Part shown: positions 30,467-39,195 of the stretch, piece after piece | Layout: every line of letters starts with the position of its first letter | Position numbering within the stretch: the stretch's first letter is position 1 | NCBI GenBank assembly: GCA_002347755.1 | Contig: DDXT01000045.1 | Span: 1 to 41,671, forward strand | DNA length: 41,671 nt | Source of the DNA: Caryophanales bacterium UBA2253 | GTDB taxonomy: Bacteria; Bacillota_I; Bacilli_A; ML615J-28; CAG-698 | Direction: 5' to 3' | Notes under the pieces: generated by a model | Databases searched by the model: none | The model's input: the letters and a program-made list of their open reading frames with translations, nothing else | What the model was told of the DNA's origin: nothing | Program-made: the position numbers and the translations under genes

Positions 30467-32191
30467 TTAATTTTCAATTCTTTTCTTGCGGCGCTTGTCG
30501 GGAACGAATTCCTTGTGCCGGTCAAAATGACGATCGCGCGATTTTTCGGACGGTTTCCCGTCTTTCTCTTTGGCGATCTCAACAAAGACTTTGCGGCCTT
30601 TGATCTTGGTGTTGGTGATCCCGTCGATGAAAGCCTGGCTTTTGGCCATCGGAACTTCCACGAACGAAAAGTTGTCCAACATTTCCAGATTATTGATCTC
30701 GGATTGATTGATTCCGGTCGTTTCGGAAATGAGTGAGATCAAAGCCAACGGGCGATAATTGTCGCGTTTCCCGATCCCCAAAAACATGCGGACATCCCGC
30801 GGTGAGGTACGGCGGGTGCGTTTCTCGCTCGGATGATCTAAAACATCGCCGGCGCCGACGCGGATCTCTTCCGGAGAATCATTTTTCAGATTGTCCATTT
30901 GCAACATGATCAGTCCGTAGATCAATTCTTCGGCCGAAACCCCTTCTTCCGGGTATTCCAAAACGATTTTGTTGATCATTTCCTGATACTTTGCATTTTC
31001 GGCGGGGCTTAAGTGACGGAAACTGTCGATGGCTTTTTTAAGAATGCGGTTGATGCGGACTTTCATGACTTTTTCCAAAGTCGGAACATCCATGGCGGTA
31101 ATGACGGCTTTCGAATAAGCGACGATCCCGCGCAGTTTGTTGCGTTCGGATTTTTTGACCAGAGTGATGGCCAACCCGACTTTTTTGGCCCGGCCGGTTC
31201 GGCCGACCCGATGCACGTAATATTCTTCGTCGGTCGGAACGTCGTAATTGAATACCACATCCACGTCATCGATGTCCAACCCGCGGGCGGCCACATCGGA
31301 AGCGACCAAAATGGCAATTGAACCCTCTTTGAAGCGCTTCATGACCCGGTCCCGCTGTTCCTGCTTCATGTCGCCGTGCAAAGATTCCACCAGGAATCCC
31401 CGTTGCAGCAATTGGCTGGAGACTTCATCGACCATTTTCTTGGTATTGCAAAAGATCATCGACAGTTTGTAATCATTGAGATCAATGATCCGGGCAATGA
31501 CTTCAATTTTATCTTCTTCGCCCAAGACGATGTACTTCTGTTCCAAAGTGGAAACCGTCAGTTCGCCGGATTGGATCCGGACAGTCTTCGGATCTTTCAG
31601 ATATTTTTGGGCCATTTCCTGAATGACTTTGGAAATGGTCGCTGAAAAAAGCATGGTTTGGTGTTCGCCTTCGATCTCCTGAAGAATGGTATCAACATCT
31701 TCTCGGAAACCAAGATCAAGCATTTCGTCAACTTCGTCCAAAACGAACATGGTGACGTCTTTCAATTTGATGGTTCGGCGGCGGATGTGGTCAAGCAAAC
31801 GGCCCGGGGTCGCCACCACGATCTGCGGATGTCCTCGCAAGGACGCGATTTGTTTTTCAATGTATTCCCCGCCATAAACGGCGACGATTTTGATGTTCTT
31901 TTGGAAGAAGGCCACTTCCCGGATGTCCTCGGTAATTTGGACGGCCAATTCCCTAGTCGGAGCCAGGACGATGGCCTGGACGTTGGCTGATTCCGGATCG
32001 ATTCTTTCCAAAATCGGAATGGCATAGGAAATGGTCTTTCCTGTACCGGTCGGAGCTTGCGCGATGATGTCATTCCCATCAAGGGCCAATGGAATGACTT
32101 GCTCCTGGACCTCGGTCATTTCCGAAAAGTTCTTTTTCTCGATGGCTTTCTTGATCAGCTCATCGACGTTTAGTTCATTAAATTTGTTCAT
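30467..32191 (-). CDS. cshA: DEAD-box RNA helicase (CshA/DeaD type) with DbpA-like RNA-binding domain
   Basis: ATP-dependent RNA helicase for mRNA decay, ribosome assembly or cold adaptation. It has 574 residues. The Q motif is near 22-33, APTGTGKT at 46-53, PTRELA at 78-83, TPGRLLD at 128-134, and motif II is DEVD (152-155) instead of DEAD. SAT is at 183-185, ASDVAARGLD at about 297-306 and HRVGRTGR at 327-334. A dimerisation-like region follows, then a DbpA-type RNA-binding domain at about 468-541 and a basic tail. AAAGGA precedes the ATG. A terminator hairpin sits directly before this ribosome site, so expression probably depends on read-through. Confidence 0.92.
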   Translation of the reverse strand: MNKFNELNVDELIKKAIEKKNFSEMTEVQEQVIPLALDGNDIIAQAPTGTGKTISYAIPILERIDPESANVQAIVLAPTRELAVQITEDIREVAFFQKNIKIVAVYGGEYIEKQIASLRGHPQIVVATPGRLLDHIRRRTIKLKDVTMFVLDEVDEMLDLGFREDVDTILQEIEGEHQTMLFSATISKVIQEMAQKYLKDPKTVRIQSGELTVSTLEQKYIVLGEEDKIEVIARIIDLNDYKLSMIFCNTKKMVDEVSSQLLQRGFLVESLHGDMKQEQRDRVMKRFKEGSIAILVASDVAARGLDIDDVDVVFNYDVPTDEEYYVHRVGRTGRAKKVGLAITLVKKSERNKLRGIVAYSKAVITAMDVPTLEKVMKVRINRILKKAIDSFRHLSPAENAKYQEMINKIVLEYPEEGVSAEELIYGLIMLQMDNLKNDSPEEIRVGAGDVLDHPSEKRTRRTSPRDVRMFLGIGKRDNYRPLALISLISETTGINQSEINNLEMLDNFSFVEVPMAKSQAFIDGITNTKIKGRKVFVEIAKEKDGKPSEKSRDRHFDRHKEFVPDKRRKKRIEN

Positions 32192-32206
32192 AAATCCTTT
32201 CTAAAA

Positions 32207-32231
32207 AAATATCTCCCCGAGAGAGATATTT
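32207..32231 (-). terminator. Terminator or attenuator between pmbA and the helicase gene
   Basis: Minus strand AAATATCTC, 7-nt loop, GAGATATTT, then TTTT. The AAAGGA of the helicase gene begins just 2 nt after the T run. Confidence 0.75.
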
Positions 32232-32236
32232 GTTAA

Positions 32237-33565
32237 TTATTTCCCAGACACTGGCAGACCATTAAATTTGATTGAAGGGGCACCAATGCCGGTGTGAAAT
32301 ATTTTTAAGTCGTTTCCGACTGTGTCAACATCGTTCATCATCTTTATGAAGTTTCCGGAAACAACGATCAGATTGACCGGACGGGCAATTTTCCCGTCGA
32401 GAATCAGAAAGCCCGATGATTGGGCGCTGAAATCCCCGGTGATGTCATTGGCCCCGGCGTGCAGCCCGGCCACTTCGGTGATCAGTAAACCTTCTTGGGT
32501 TTCCGATATCAATTCCTCGCGGGTCTTGGTCCCGGGAGCAATGTACAAATTGACGCCACTGACACCGACCGAAGCCGATACCGACGGTTTAAAGCCGTTC
32601 CCGGTCGTTTGGGTCTTGAAATGTTTGGCGGTTTTCAGATTGTGCAGCATGGTTTGAAAGACTCCGTCTTTGATGACGGCTTTTTGGTAACAAGCCACGC
32701 CTTCGTCATCGAACGGCTGTGTGCTGATCGACCCTTCATACAAAGGATCATCAATGATCGAAATTTTGGAGCTGACGATTTTCTGGCCTTCTTTGCCGAG
32801 CAGCGGGGTCAGTTTCTTGACGGCGGCTTCACCGGAAAAGAAGGACGAAAATACTTCTAGCAAATCGGCCATGGGCTCGCGGTCAAATATGACCGGATAA
32901 ACCTTGGAATCCACCGAAGCCGCATTCAGCTTGGCCAGGACTTTTTCCGCCGCTTTTTGAGCGGCCAGTTTGGCATCAAGTTCGTCGTATTTCAAAGCGA
33001 TCTGGATCTCGAAGCCCGATTGGGTGTCTTCGTTTTCCTTCGCAATGGCTTGAACCATCAGATAACCGTATTCATTGGTTTTTTTGACGTTCAGTCCCAG
33101 CGAATTGACGATCTCCACGGAATCTTTGCCTTCGTGATAATGGCAGTACGGAACAAAAACGATCCGCGGGTCGATCGCTCGCAATTCTTTTTCCAGGTTT
33201 TTGGCCATGGCGACTTTTTGTTCCATCGGAACTTCGGAAAATCCCCCCGGAGCTTTCTTAATCGCCGGATAGCTGGCGCTGCCCGGGAAAATGGCAAACT
33301 CTTCGGTCGTGGTCAAAGAAAGCGCATTGTCTTTCAGCGTTTTCAGAATGTAATCGAAATCTTCCCGGTCATTTTCCACGGAAAGATAAGACATCTTCCC
33401 GTTGTAAATTCCCCGAATCGAAATCGATTTGGTATCAGAAACTTGATTTTTGTCGACCTCGCCGTTGAAAACGGAGATGGAGGTGCCGACGAAACGCGCC
33501 GCGTAAATTTCCAAATCGGAGAAACCCGTTTGCTTGGATTGTTCAATCAGTTTTTGGTAATCCAT
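32237..33565 (-). CDS. pmbA: TldD/PmbA family protein, PmbA (TldE) subunit
   Basis: The non-catalytic partner of the TldD metalloprotease, 442 residues. The TldD/PmbA complex degrades unfolded or leader peptides and matures some peptide antibiotics and toxins. The characteristic C-terminal part is seen in FDDEGVACYQKAVIKDGVF and LLITEVAGLHAGANDITGDFS, parts of the family core. As expected it lacks the HExxxH metal motif. The start overlaps the tldD stop (TAATG) and GAGGTGA lies in the tldD 3' end, so the two subunits are made together. Confidence 0.9.
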   Translation of the reverse strand: MDYQKLIEQSKQTGFSDLEIYAARFVGTSISVFNGEVDKNQVSDTKSISIRGIYNGKMSYLSVENDREDFDYILKTLKDNALSLTTTEEFAIFPGSASYPAIKKAPGGFSEVPMEQKVAMAKNLEKELRAIDPRIVFVPYCHYHEGKDSVEIVNSLGLNVKKTNEYGYLMVQAIAKENEDTQSGFEIQIALKYDELDAKLAAQKAAEKVLAKLNAASVDSKVYPVIFDREPMADLLEVFSSFFSGEAAVKKLTPLLGKEGQKIVSSKISIIDDPLYEGSISTQPFDDEGVACYQKAVIKDGVFQTMLHNLKTAKHFKTQTTGNGFKPSVSASVGVSGVNLYIAPGTKTREELISETQEGLLITEVAGLHAGANDITGDFSAQSSGFLILDGKIARPVNLIVVSGNFIKMMNDVDTVGNDLKIFHTGIGAPSIKFNGLPVSGK

Positions 33566-34959
33566 TATTTTTCACCTCGTCCGCCGACGGTCAGGTTCTG
33601 AACGCGGATGGTCGGCTGTCCGACATCGGTCGGGATCGATCCGCTGAGTGAGCCGCACATGCCATGCCCAAAGCTCAGATTGTCCGCGATCATGTCAATG
33701 TTTTGCAAGACTTGGGCGCCGCTTCCGACCAGGGTTGCCCCCCGGACCGGTTTGGTGATCTTCCCGTCTTCGATCATGTAGCCTTCATTGACCGCGAAAT
33801 TAAATTCTCCGGTGGACGGATTAACGCTTCCGCCCCCCATCACTTTCGCGAACAGTCCGAATTTCGTGTTGGCGATGATTTCTTCAAATTTACTCTTTCC
33901 CGGAGCAAAAAACGTGTTTGTCATTCTTGAAGTCGGTGCAAAACGGTAGTTTTGGCGACGGCTGCTGCCGGTCACCCGGTGCTTCATCGGCCGGCTGTTT
34001 CGGAAGTCGACCAAATAACTCTTCAAAATTCCGTTTTCGATCAAAACATTGCGCTTGGTCGGTTCGCCTTCGTCATCGACGTTCAACGATCCCCAAGCGT
34101 TGGGAATGGTTCCGTCATCAATCGCGGTGACGATGTCACTGGCGATCTTGGTTCCCAGTTTATTGCAAAAAACCGAGGACCCTTTGGCGACGGTAGTTGC
34201 TTCAAGGGCGTGGACGCAAGCTTCATGGAGCAGAACTCCGCCGAAAGCATTGTGAACCACAACCGTCATTACTCCGCCGACCATTTCATCCGCATGAAGC
34301 ATGGTCAGCGAAGATAACGCCGTCTGCTTGGAAAAATCTTCCAAATCGATTTTATCCAAAACTTCATACCCTTGATGGCCTCCGACGCGGTCATAAGCCG
34401 TCTGGGTGGATTTGCCGTCGGAAGTAACCACGGAAACACCTAAAAATATATGGCATCTTCGGTCTTTTACATATTTCCCTTGGGAGTTGGCAATTAATAC
34501 CGCTTGATCTTCGTCCCGGAGATTTCCCAATATTTGGGTGATTTCCGGCGAATAATCAGCGAGGGCCCGATAAGTTCTGTTTAAATATTCGATTTTCTGT
34601 GCGCTGGATACCAAAGCCGGAGCCCGAACGATGGGGTTGTTGTTCGGAGTTTTTGTTTCTTTCAAAGCGACTTTGATTCCTAAAGGCTGATCAGAAAAAG
34701 TGCCGGCCAATTTTTTGGCCAATTGTAACAAACTGCTTTTGCGCAAATCATTCGTATAACCGTGGACTTCCTGGAATCCTCTCAGGATCCGAAGCGCCGC
34801 GCCATAAATGTGGTTGCTGGTAATTTTGGTAACTTTACCGCTGGTCATTTCATAAGCGTTGTTGTAAGTGGATTCGCAGAATATTTCCGCGAAATCGCCG
34901 CCGGTTTGCAAGGCCTGTTCCAAGACATCCGTGCAAACATCAATATTGATCATTTTCAT
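33565..34959 (-). CDS. tldD: TldD family zinc metalloprotease
   Basis: Catalytic subunit of the TldD/PmbA protease, 464 residues. The metal motif HExxxH is H245-E246-A-C-V-H250, where most family members have glycine in place of the valine. GSSRRQNYRFAPTSRMTN and VMGGGSVNPSTGEFNF are further conserved blocks, and GMCGS near the C-terminus is typical. GTG at 34962, ATG at 34959 and ATG at 34953 are possible starts. AAGGAT lies 4 nt before the second and 10 nt before the third. I use 34959 with modest certainty. The downstream partner is pmbA. Confidence 0.9.
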   Translation of the reverse strand: MKMINIDVCTDVLEQALQTGGDFAEIFCESTYNNAYEMTSGKVTKITSNHIYGAALRILRGFQEVHGYTNDLRKSSLLQLAKKLAGTFSDQPLGIKVALKETKTPNNNPIVRAPALVSSAQKIEYLNRTYRALADYSPEITQILGNLRDEDQAVLIANSQGKYVKDRRCHIFLGVSVVTSDGKSTQTAYDRVGGHQGYEVLDKIDLEDFSKQTALSSLTMLHADEMVGGVMTVVVHNAFGGVLLHEACVHALEATTVAKGSSVFCNKLGTKIASDIVTAIDDGTIPNAWGSLNVDDEGEPTKRNVLIENGILKSYLVDFRNSRPMKHRVTGSSRRQNYRFAPTSRMTNTFFAPGKSKFEEIIANTKFGLFAKVMGGGSVNPSTGEFNFAVNEGYMIEDGKITKPVRGATLVGSGAQVLQNIDMIADNLSFGHGMCGSLSGSIPTDVGQPTIRVQNLTVGGRGEK

Positions 34960-34976
34960 CACATCCTTATTTTAAT

Positions 34977-35005
34977 ATTATACCAAAAAGAGCTCCAAAA
35001 GGCAA
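34977..35005 (-). promoter_or_regulatory. Promoter of tldD-pmbA
   Basis: Minus strand TTGCCT, 17 nt, TATAAT with extended TG (TGGTATAAT). Confidence 0.65.
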
Positions 35006-35069
35006 GCAAAAAGAAGTTTAATTTTTACCGGAAAATCTTGCTAAACAAATGCCTAACGGCATCAGAAAA

Positions 35070-35111
35070 AAAGCATCCTTCCGGGTTGATAAACCCGAGT
35101 TGGGATGCTTT
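35070..35111 (-). terminator. Terminator of gltX
   Basis: Outer stem aaagcatcc/ggatgcttt and inner cgggtt/aacccg. Seven T follow on the minus strand. Confidence 0.85.
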
Positions 35112-35122
35112 AAGTAATTTCT

Positions 35123-36577
35123 TTAATTAAGCCAGTTTTGACTGAGTTGCAGCCGACGAAGGGATTCTTCTTTTCCGAGAATGTCCGCCATCTCCACTGA
35201 TCCTCCCGGAGTGACCAGCGCTGACGTCAAGGCCACGCGCAGGACGGTATAAACCACGCCCGGCTTGACTTGCAAAACCTCGGCGATCTTCGCGACCGCC
35301 TGATGCAGATGATCTTCGTCCCAAACCGCGATCTTTTCAAAAACCGGACGGGAAGCTTTAATGACGGTTTTGGCCAAGGCGGCGTCGATTTTAAACTTTT
35401 TGTTTTCGTACATGACCGGATCGATGGGATCGAAATCAACGATGAAGGCGACTTTTTCCGGGATCTCGCTGAATATTTCAATCCGAGGCTGCAAGAGCTT
35501 CCCGAATTTGGCGTAATCGTACCGGCCTTTGATCTGCGATTTTTCAAAGAAAGGCGTGGCGTGAGCCATGAATTCCTCAAAGGACAATTCCTTGATGTAC
35601 TCGCCGTTCAGCCATTTCATCTTGTTTTCGTCAAAAATGCTGCTGGAACGGGATAAGCCGCTGATGCTGAACTTTTCGATCAGTTCGTCCATCGTGAACT
35701 TTTCTTCGGTCCCTTTCGGGCTCCACCCAAGCAGAGCAATGTAGTTGACGATGGCATGGCTAAGGTAACCTTTATTCAAAAAATCATCAAAGTTGGCATC
35801 GCCATGTCGTTTGGAGAGTTTCCGGGTCTCATCTTTCATGATCGGGGTCAGATGCATGTACTTGGGAATCTCCCAACCGAAAGCCTGGTAAAGCAAATTG
35901 TATTTCGGGGTGCTGCTTAAGTATTCATTGCCCCGGATGACATGCGTGATGCCCATTAAGTGATCATCGACCACATTGGCGAAGTTATAAGTCGGCATGC
36001 CGTCCGATTTGAGTAGAACGTTGTCTTCCAGTTCGCTGTTTTCGATGGCAATGTGTCCGAAGACCAAGTCATCGAATTCGCTGATGCCGGTTTGCGGCAT
36101 GTTTTGACGAATGACATACGGTTCGCCGGCTGCCAAATGCTGTTCGATCTCATCTTGAGACAAATGCAAACAATGTTTGTCATAGCGGGCCACGCCCACG
36201 CCGTCTTTTAGCGTTTCCAGGCGTTCTTTGGTGCAGAAACAGTAATAAGCGCTCTTGGTCGCAATCAGCTTTTCGGCGTATTCCTTGTAAATGGTTTTGC
36301 GTTCGCTTTGAACGTAAGGGGCGCAAGGTCCGCCCTCGTTCGGGCCTTCATCAAAAGTGATTCCCGCCATTTTTAGCGTACTGTAAATGACGTCCACCGC
36401 CCCCGGAATGAACCGTTCCAGATCGGTATCCTCGATCCTCAGAATGAAATCCCCGTGATTCTGTTTGGCGAATAAATAAGCATACAAAGCCGAGCGCAAA
36501 TTCCCGACGTGCATGAAACCGGTTGGGCTGGGAGCAAACCGGGTCCGAACCCGAAGATTATTAAGGTTGTTTTCCAT
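35123..36577 (-). CDS. gltX: Glutamate--tRNA ligase
   Basis: Class I aminoacyl-tRNA synthetase that charges tRNA(Glu), probably also tRNA(Gln) as in most Bacillota. It has 484 residues. RTRFAPSPTGFMHVGN at 11-26 holds the HIGH motif as HVGN. RIEDTD is the glutamate-binding block. The KMSKS loop is KLSKRHG. The C-terminal anticodon-binding part is full length. AAGGAT precedes the ATG. It lies 31 bp behind the ABC gene without a terminator between, so it is probably co-transcribed with it. Confidence 0.96.
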   Translation of the reverse strand: MENNLNNLRVRTRFAPSPTGFMHVGNLRSALYAYLFAKQNHGDFILRIEDTDLERFIPGAVDVIYSTLKMAGITFDEGPNEGGPCAPYVQSERKTIYKEYAEKLIATKSAYYCFCTKERLETLKDGVGVARYDKHCLHLSQDEIEQHLAAGEPYVIRQNMPQTGISEFDDLVFGHIAIENSELEDNVLLKSDGMPTYNFANVVDDHLMGITHVIRGNEYLSSTPKYNLLYQAFGWEIPKYMHLTPIMKDETRKLSKRHGDANFDDFLNKGYLSHAIVNYIALLGWSPKGTEEKFTMDELIEKFSISGLSRSSSIFDENKMKWLNGEYIKELSFEEFMAHATPFFEKSQIKGRYDYAKFGKLLQPRIEIFSEIPEKVAFIVDFDPIDPVMYENKKFKIDAALAKTVIKASRPVFEKIAVWDEDHLHQAVAKIAEVLQVKPGVVYTVLRVALTSALVTPGGSVEMADILGKEESLRRLQLSQNWLN

Positions 36578-36608
36578 AAATTTAATCCTTCTTTTTAGAA
36601 AAAGCGTC

Positions 36609-38354
36609 CTAAGACACTTTTGCGATGCGAGTGGTTTTGACTTTTTTGATCATGCGGTTGAATTCCGAATCTTTGTTCTGAAGCAGATCTTGGACTTTTC
36701 CGTATTCCAGAACCCGGCCTTCGCTGATGATCAAGACTTTGTCACAATTGAGAATATTGTAAACTTTGTCAGACATAACGATCGCGATCTTGTTTTTCAG
36801 TTTATAAAATTCTTTCATGATGGCTTCTTCGCTCCGGACATCCAAATACGAAGTCGCTTCATTGAGAACGAAAATCTTCGAGTCTTTGTAAAAAGCATTG
36901 GCCAGAACGATGCGCTGGCGGAAGTCGTTGGAAAATTGGCTGTTTTTGTCGATCCTGGTTTGGTCTTTGTTTTCCAAGGTCGATAAAATATCTTTCAACC
37001 CGCTGCGGTTGAGCGCATCATTGTATTTGTATTCATCGAACGCCATCGGGTAAGTGATGTTATTCGCGATGGTATCGTCCATCAGGCTGATCTCTTGCGG
37101 AACGGCGGTGATGATGTCGCGCAAATAGAAGGTGTTCATTTTGTTCAGGTCGCAGTTGTTGATCGAAATGACGCCGTCACGAGGACGGATCAGTTTGGTG
37201 ACCAAATCAAACATCAAGTCGCGGCTGGCGGCTTCATAAGACAGGATTCCGAGTTTCTCGCCGCGCTTCAGTTCAAAGGAAATCCCTTCGAGGTTTTCTT
37301 CGGCGCTGCTTCCGAAATAGGAAACATTGGAAAACTTCAAGGAAAGCACTTCTTCGAGATTGGTGATCGGTTCGGATTTGGCCTCGCTTCGCAGCGTAAA
37401 AACCTGATCGAGCGATTTCAGTTCCGCTGCGATGTTGGCCGGCCGGATCTTGACCAGCATAAGCTTTCGGAAAGAAAGATAAGCGAACGGGATCATGATC
37501 ACAAACGAGGCGACCCGGCCAATGGTGGCTTCCATTCCGCTTTGAATGGTCAGATAACCGCCGATCCCCAAAATGACCGCAATGATCAACCCGACGAACA
37601 GATCGATCAATCCGCGATCGAAGAGATTTCTTAAGGTGGCAACGTGCTGGTGTTTTTTGATGCAGGCGTCGGTCAGACGGTTGAATTCATCTTCTTCGCG
37701 GGTAATCCCGTTGTCCAACTTGATCCCCCGAATCTTGGTAAAACTTTCGGAAACCCGCTTCGCGCGGACTTGAAGTTCTTGTTGTTCATCCCAATTCAGA
37801 CGCAGGATGTATTTTTCCAAGCCATGAATGGCCATGTAAAACAAAGGCAAAGCAATGAAAGTAATCAGTCCCCATAAAGGAACGATGATCATCATGGCGG
37901 TAAAAAGCGAGACCAGAACGATGATCTCTTTCAAAAAGCCGGTCCAGTTCTTGCCGATGTATTCCAGACCGATCTTTTCACAATCCCCGGTCGTTTTCTT
38001 AACCAGTTCCTCGCTTTGGAACTTTTGGATCTCGCCGTATTCGGCCCGCATGCCCGCCGAATACACGGCTTTGCTTAAAGATGAGGTCACATAAGTTCCC
38101 AGATCCGTGGCTTGGTTATGATTGGCAAGATCAAGCATGAATCCGGTCAACAAAGCCAACACGAAAAACCCAACCCAAAGGCCCAACGGCGGATTTTGGT
38201 CGGGAGTCATTGGCAAAACTGAATCGATGATGTGTTGAAAGATGAAAGCCATGGCGATCTTGGAAACGGTCGCTGCCAAAATCGTGAACGAAAGCAGAAT
38301 GATTGCTCCGATCTTCTTGGAAATGGCTTCGGAAATCAAACTTTTGGATGTCAT
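36609..38354 (-). CDS. ABC exporter homologue with degenerate ATPase motifs
   Basis: A 581-residue fused membrane/ATPase half-transporter. About six hydrophobic segments (15-37, 58-75, 140-158, 160-178, 248-270, 280-298) form the exporter-type membrane domain. The nucleotide-binding domain (about 335-575) keeps its overall pattern but has lost most ATPase motifs. The Walker A region is GILSYEAASRDL (369-380) with no GKS/T. The signature is FSNDFRQRI (474-482) instead of LSGGQRQRI. Walker B is IFVLNEATSYLD with Asn498 for Asp. The H-loop has Ser528. The Q-loop Gln420 and Glu499 remain. The frame is intact. It has a perfect TTGACA -35. No partner half-transporter is nearby. Confidence 0.85.
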   Translation of the reverse strand: MTSKSLISEAISKKIGAIILLSFTILAATVSKIAMAFIFQHIIDSVLPMTPDQNPPLGLWVGFFVLALLTGFMLDLANHNQATDLGTYVTSSLSKAVYSAGMRAEYGEIQKFQSEELVKKTTGDCEKIGLEYIGKNWTGFLKEIIVLVSLFTAMMIIVPLWGLITFIALPLFYMAIHGLEKYILRLNWDEQQELQVRAKRVSESFTKIRGIKLDNGITREEDEFNRLTDACIKKHQHVATLRNLFDRGLIDLFVGLIIAVILGIGGYLTIQSGMEATIGRVASFVIMIPFAYLSFRKLMLVKIRPANIAAELKSLDQVFTLRSEAKSEPITNLEEVLSLKFSNVSYFGSSAEENLEGISFELKRGEKLGILSYEAASRDLMFDLVTKLIRPRDGVISINNCDLNKMNTFYLRDIITAVPQEISLMDDTIANNITYPMAFDEYKYNDALNRSGLKDILSTLENKDQTRIDKNSQFSNDFRQRIVLANAFYKDSKIFVLNEATSYLDVRSEEAIMKEFYKLKNKIAIVMSDKVYNILNCDKVLIISEGRVLEYGKVQDLLQNKDSEFNRMIKKVKTTRIAKVS

Positions 38355-38387
38355 TTTTTAATCCCTGGCCTTTCATTTATTTAACTT

Positions 38388-38416
38388 ATCATACACTAAA
38401 GCCGGTTTTTTGTCAA
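38388..38416 (-). promoter_or_regulatory. Promoter of the ABC-gltX unit
   Basis: Minus strand TTGACA (perfect), 17 nt, TATGAT. Confidence 0.7.
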
Positions 38417-38433
38417 AGGTAAAGCGAAAACAA

Positions 38434-38462
38434 TTGCATTTATAAAAGTCATGCATTATAAT
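38434..38462 (+). promoter_or_regulatory. Promoter of coaD
   Basis: TTGCAT, 17 nt, TATAAT, 16 nt before the ATG. Confidence 0.6.
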
Positions 38463-38478
38463 AAATTGAGAGGTCAAT

Positions 38479-38982
38479 ATGAGAATAGCCATTTATCCGG
38501 GATCCTTTGATCCCATTTCCAACGGTCATTTGGACATCATCGAGCGGGTCGCCAAGATCTTCGATAAGGTTTTTGTGCTGGTTTCTCTGAATCCGTACAA
38601 AACTTATCTGTTTTCGGCCGAAGAAAGAGTGGATCTGCTTAAATATGCCACCAAACACATTGATAATGTTGTGGTTGAAGCGAGCAATCAGTTGGTTCTG
38701 AATTACGCCCGCAAAAAAGGCGCCAAAGTCATTATCCGGGGCCTTCGAAACACCCTTGATTACCAAAGCGAGATCACCCTCTTCCAATTCAACCGTTCCA
38801 TTGACAGCGACATCGATACTTTCCTACTTTTCCCGTCCGCGAACAACCTGTTCCTTTCCTCGTCTTCGATCAAAGAACTGGCTTTGTTCGGCGGGGACAT
38901 TTCCAAATATGTGCCAGAAGGATTGGCGGACAAGATCGCCGCCAAGGTTCGGCTCGCCGAAAAAAACGGACATAAATTATAA
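38479..38982 (+). CDS. coaD: Phosphopantetheine adenylyltransferase
   Basis: Adenylates 4'-phosphopantetheine to dephospho-CoA, the penultimate step of CoA synthesis; dephospho-CoA is also the substrate of CitG. It has 167 residues. YPGSFDPISNGHLDI at 6-20 holds the nucleotidyltransferase T/HxGH-like motif with His17. IIRGLRN follows at about 86-92, and the C-terminal LSSSSIKE replaces the usual ISSTxVRE. GAGAGG precedes the ATG. It is a single-gene unit, followed at once by the first of several hairpins. Confidence 0.95.
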   Translation: MRIAIYPGSFDPISNGHLDIIERVAKIFDKVFVLVSLNPYKTYLFSAEERVDLLKYATKHIDNVVVEASNQLVLNYARKKGAKVIIRGLRNTLDYQSEITLFQFNRSIDSDIDTFLLFPSANNLFLSSSSIKELALFGGDISKYVPEGLADKIAAKVRLAEKNGHKL

Positions 38983-39004
38983 GAGCTCATCAAGCGATGA
39001 GCTC
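38983..39004. repeat. Hairpin repeat, copy 1
   Basis: gagctcatc-aagc-gatgagctc, a perfect 9-bp stem directly after the coaD stop and without a T run. The first 21 nt recur exactly at 39169-39189. Confidence 0.85.
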
Positions 39005-39016
39005 AGACTGATGACA

Positions 39017-39110
39017 AACCCCATTTCCAAAGACGGGGTTCGTATATTTTTCACAACTATCTTGAAATAACAAAAAAACACTTTTTTCGACTCGAAAAAG
39101 ATATCTTTTT
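39017..39110. other. Inverted-repeat cluster between the duplicated hairpins
   Basis: Contains aacccc/ggggtt (39017-39022 with 39035-39040), an interrupted ctttttt-cga/tcg-aaaaag hairpin (39081-39100) and a 16-bp perfect palindrome (39095-39110). The last two share bases and exclude each other. gacaa at 39012-39016 can also pair with ttgtc at 39118-39122, closing the whole block. No ORF of interest is found. Confidence 0.6.
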
Positions 39111-39146
39111 GGGGCCATTGTCCCATTTTATTGCAAGAAAAAATGA

Positions 39147-39165
39147 GCGTTGACTTTGTCAACGC
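39147..39165 (-). terminator. Terminator of sdaA-phosphodiesterase
   Basis: gcgttgac/gtcaacgc with a 3-nt loop, perfect. On the minus strand TCATTTTTT follows. Confidence 0.75.
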
Positions 39166-39168
39166 CCT

Positions 39169-39195
39169 GAGCTCATCAAGCGATGAGCTTTTTTT
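39169..39195 (+). terminator. Hairpin repeat, copy 2, with T run
   Basis: The same 21-nt hairpin as at 38983, here followed by seven T. It works as a plus-strand terminator for coaD read-through and overlaps the stop of the convergent phosphodiesterase gene. Confidence 0.75.

Noticed and set aside
29286..30470. SAM riboswitch before metK
   Set aside because: The 38-nt gap to the helicase gene has no room and no matching motif.
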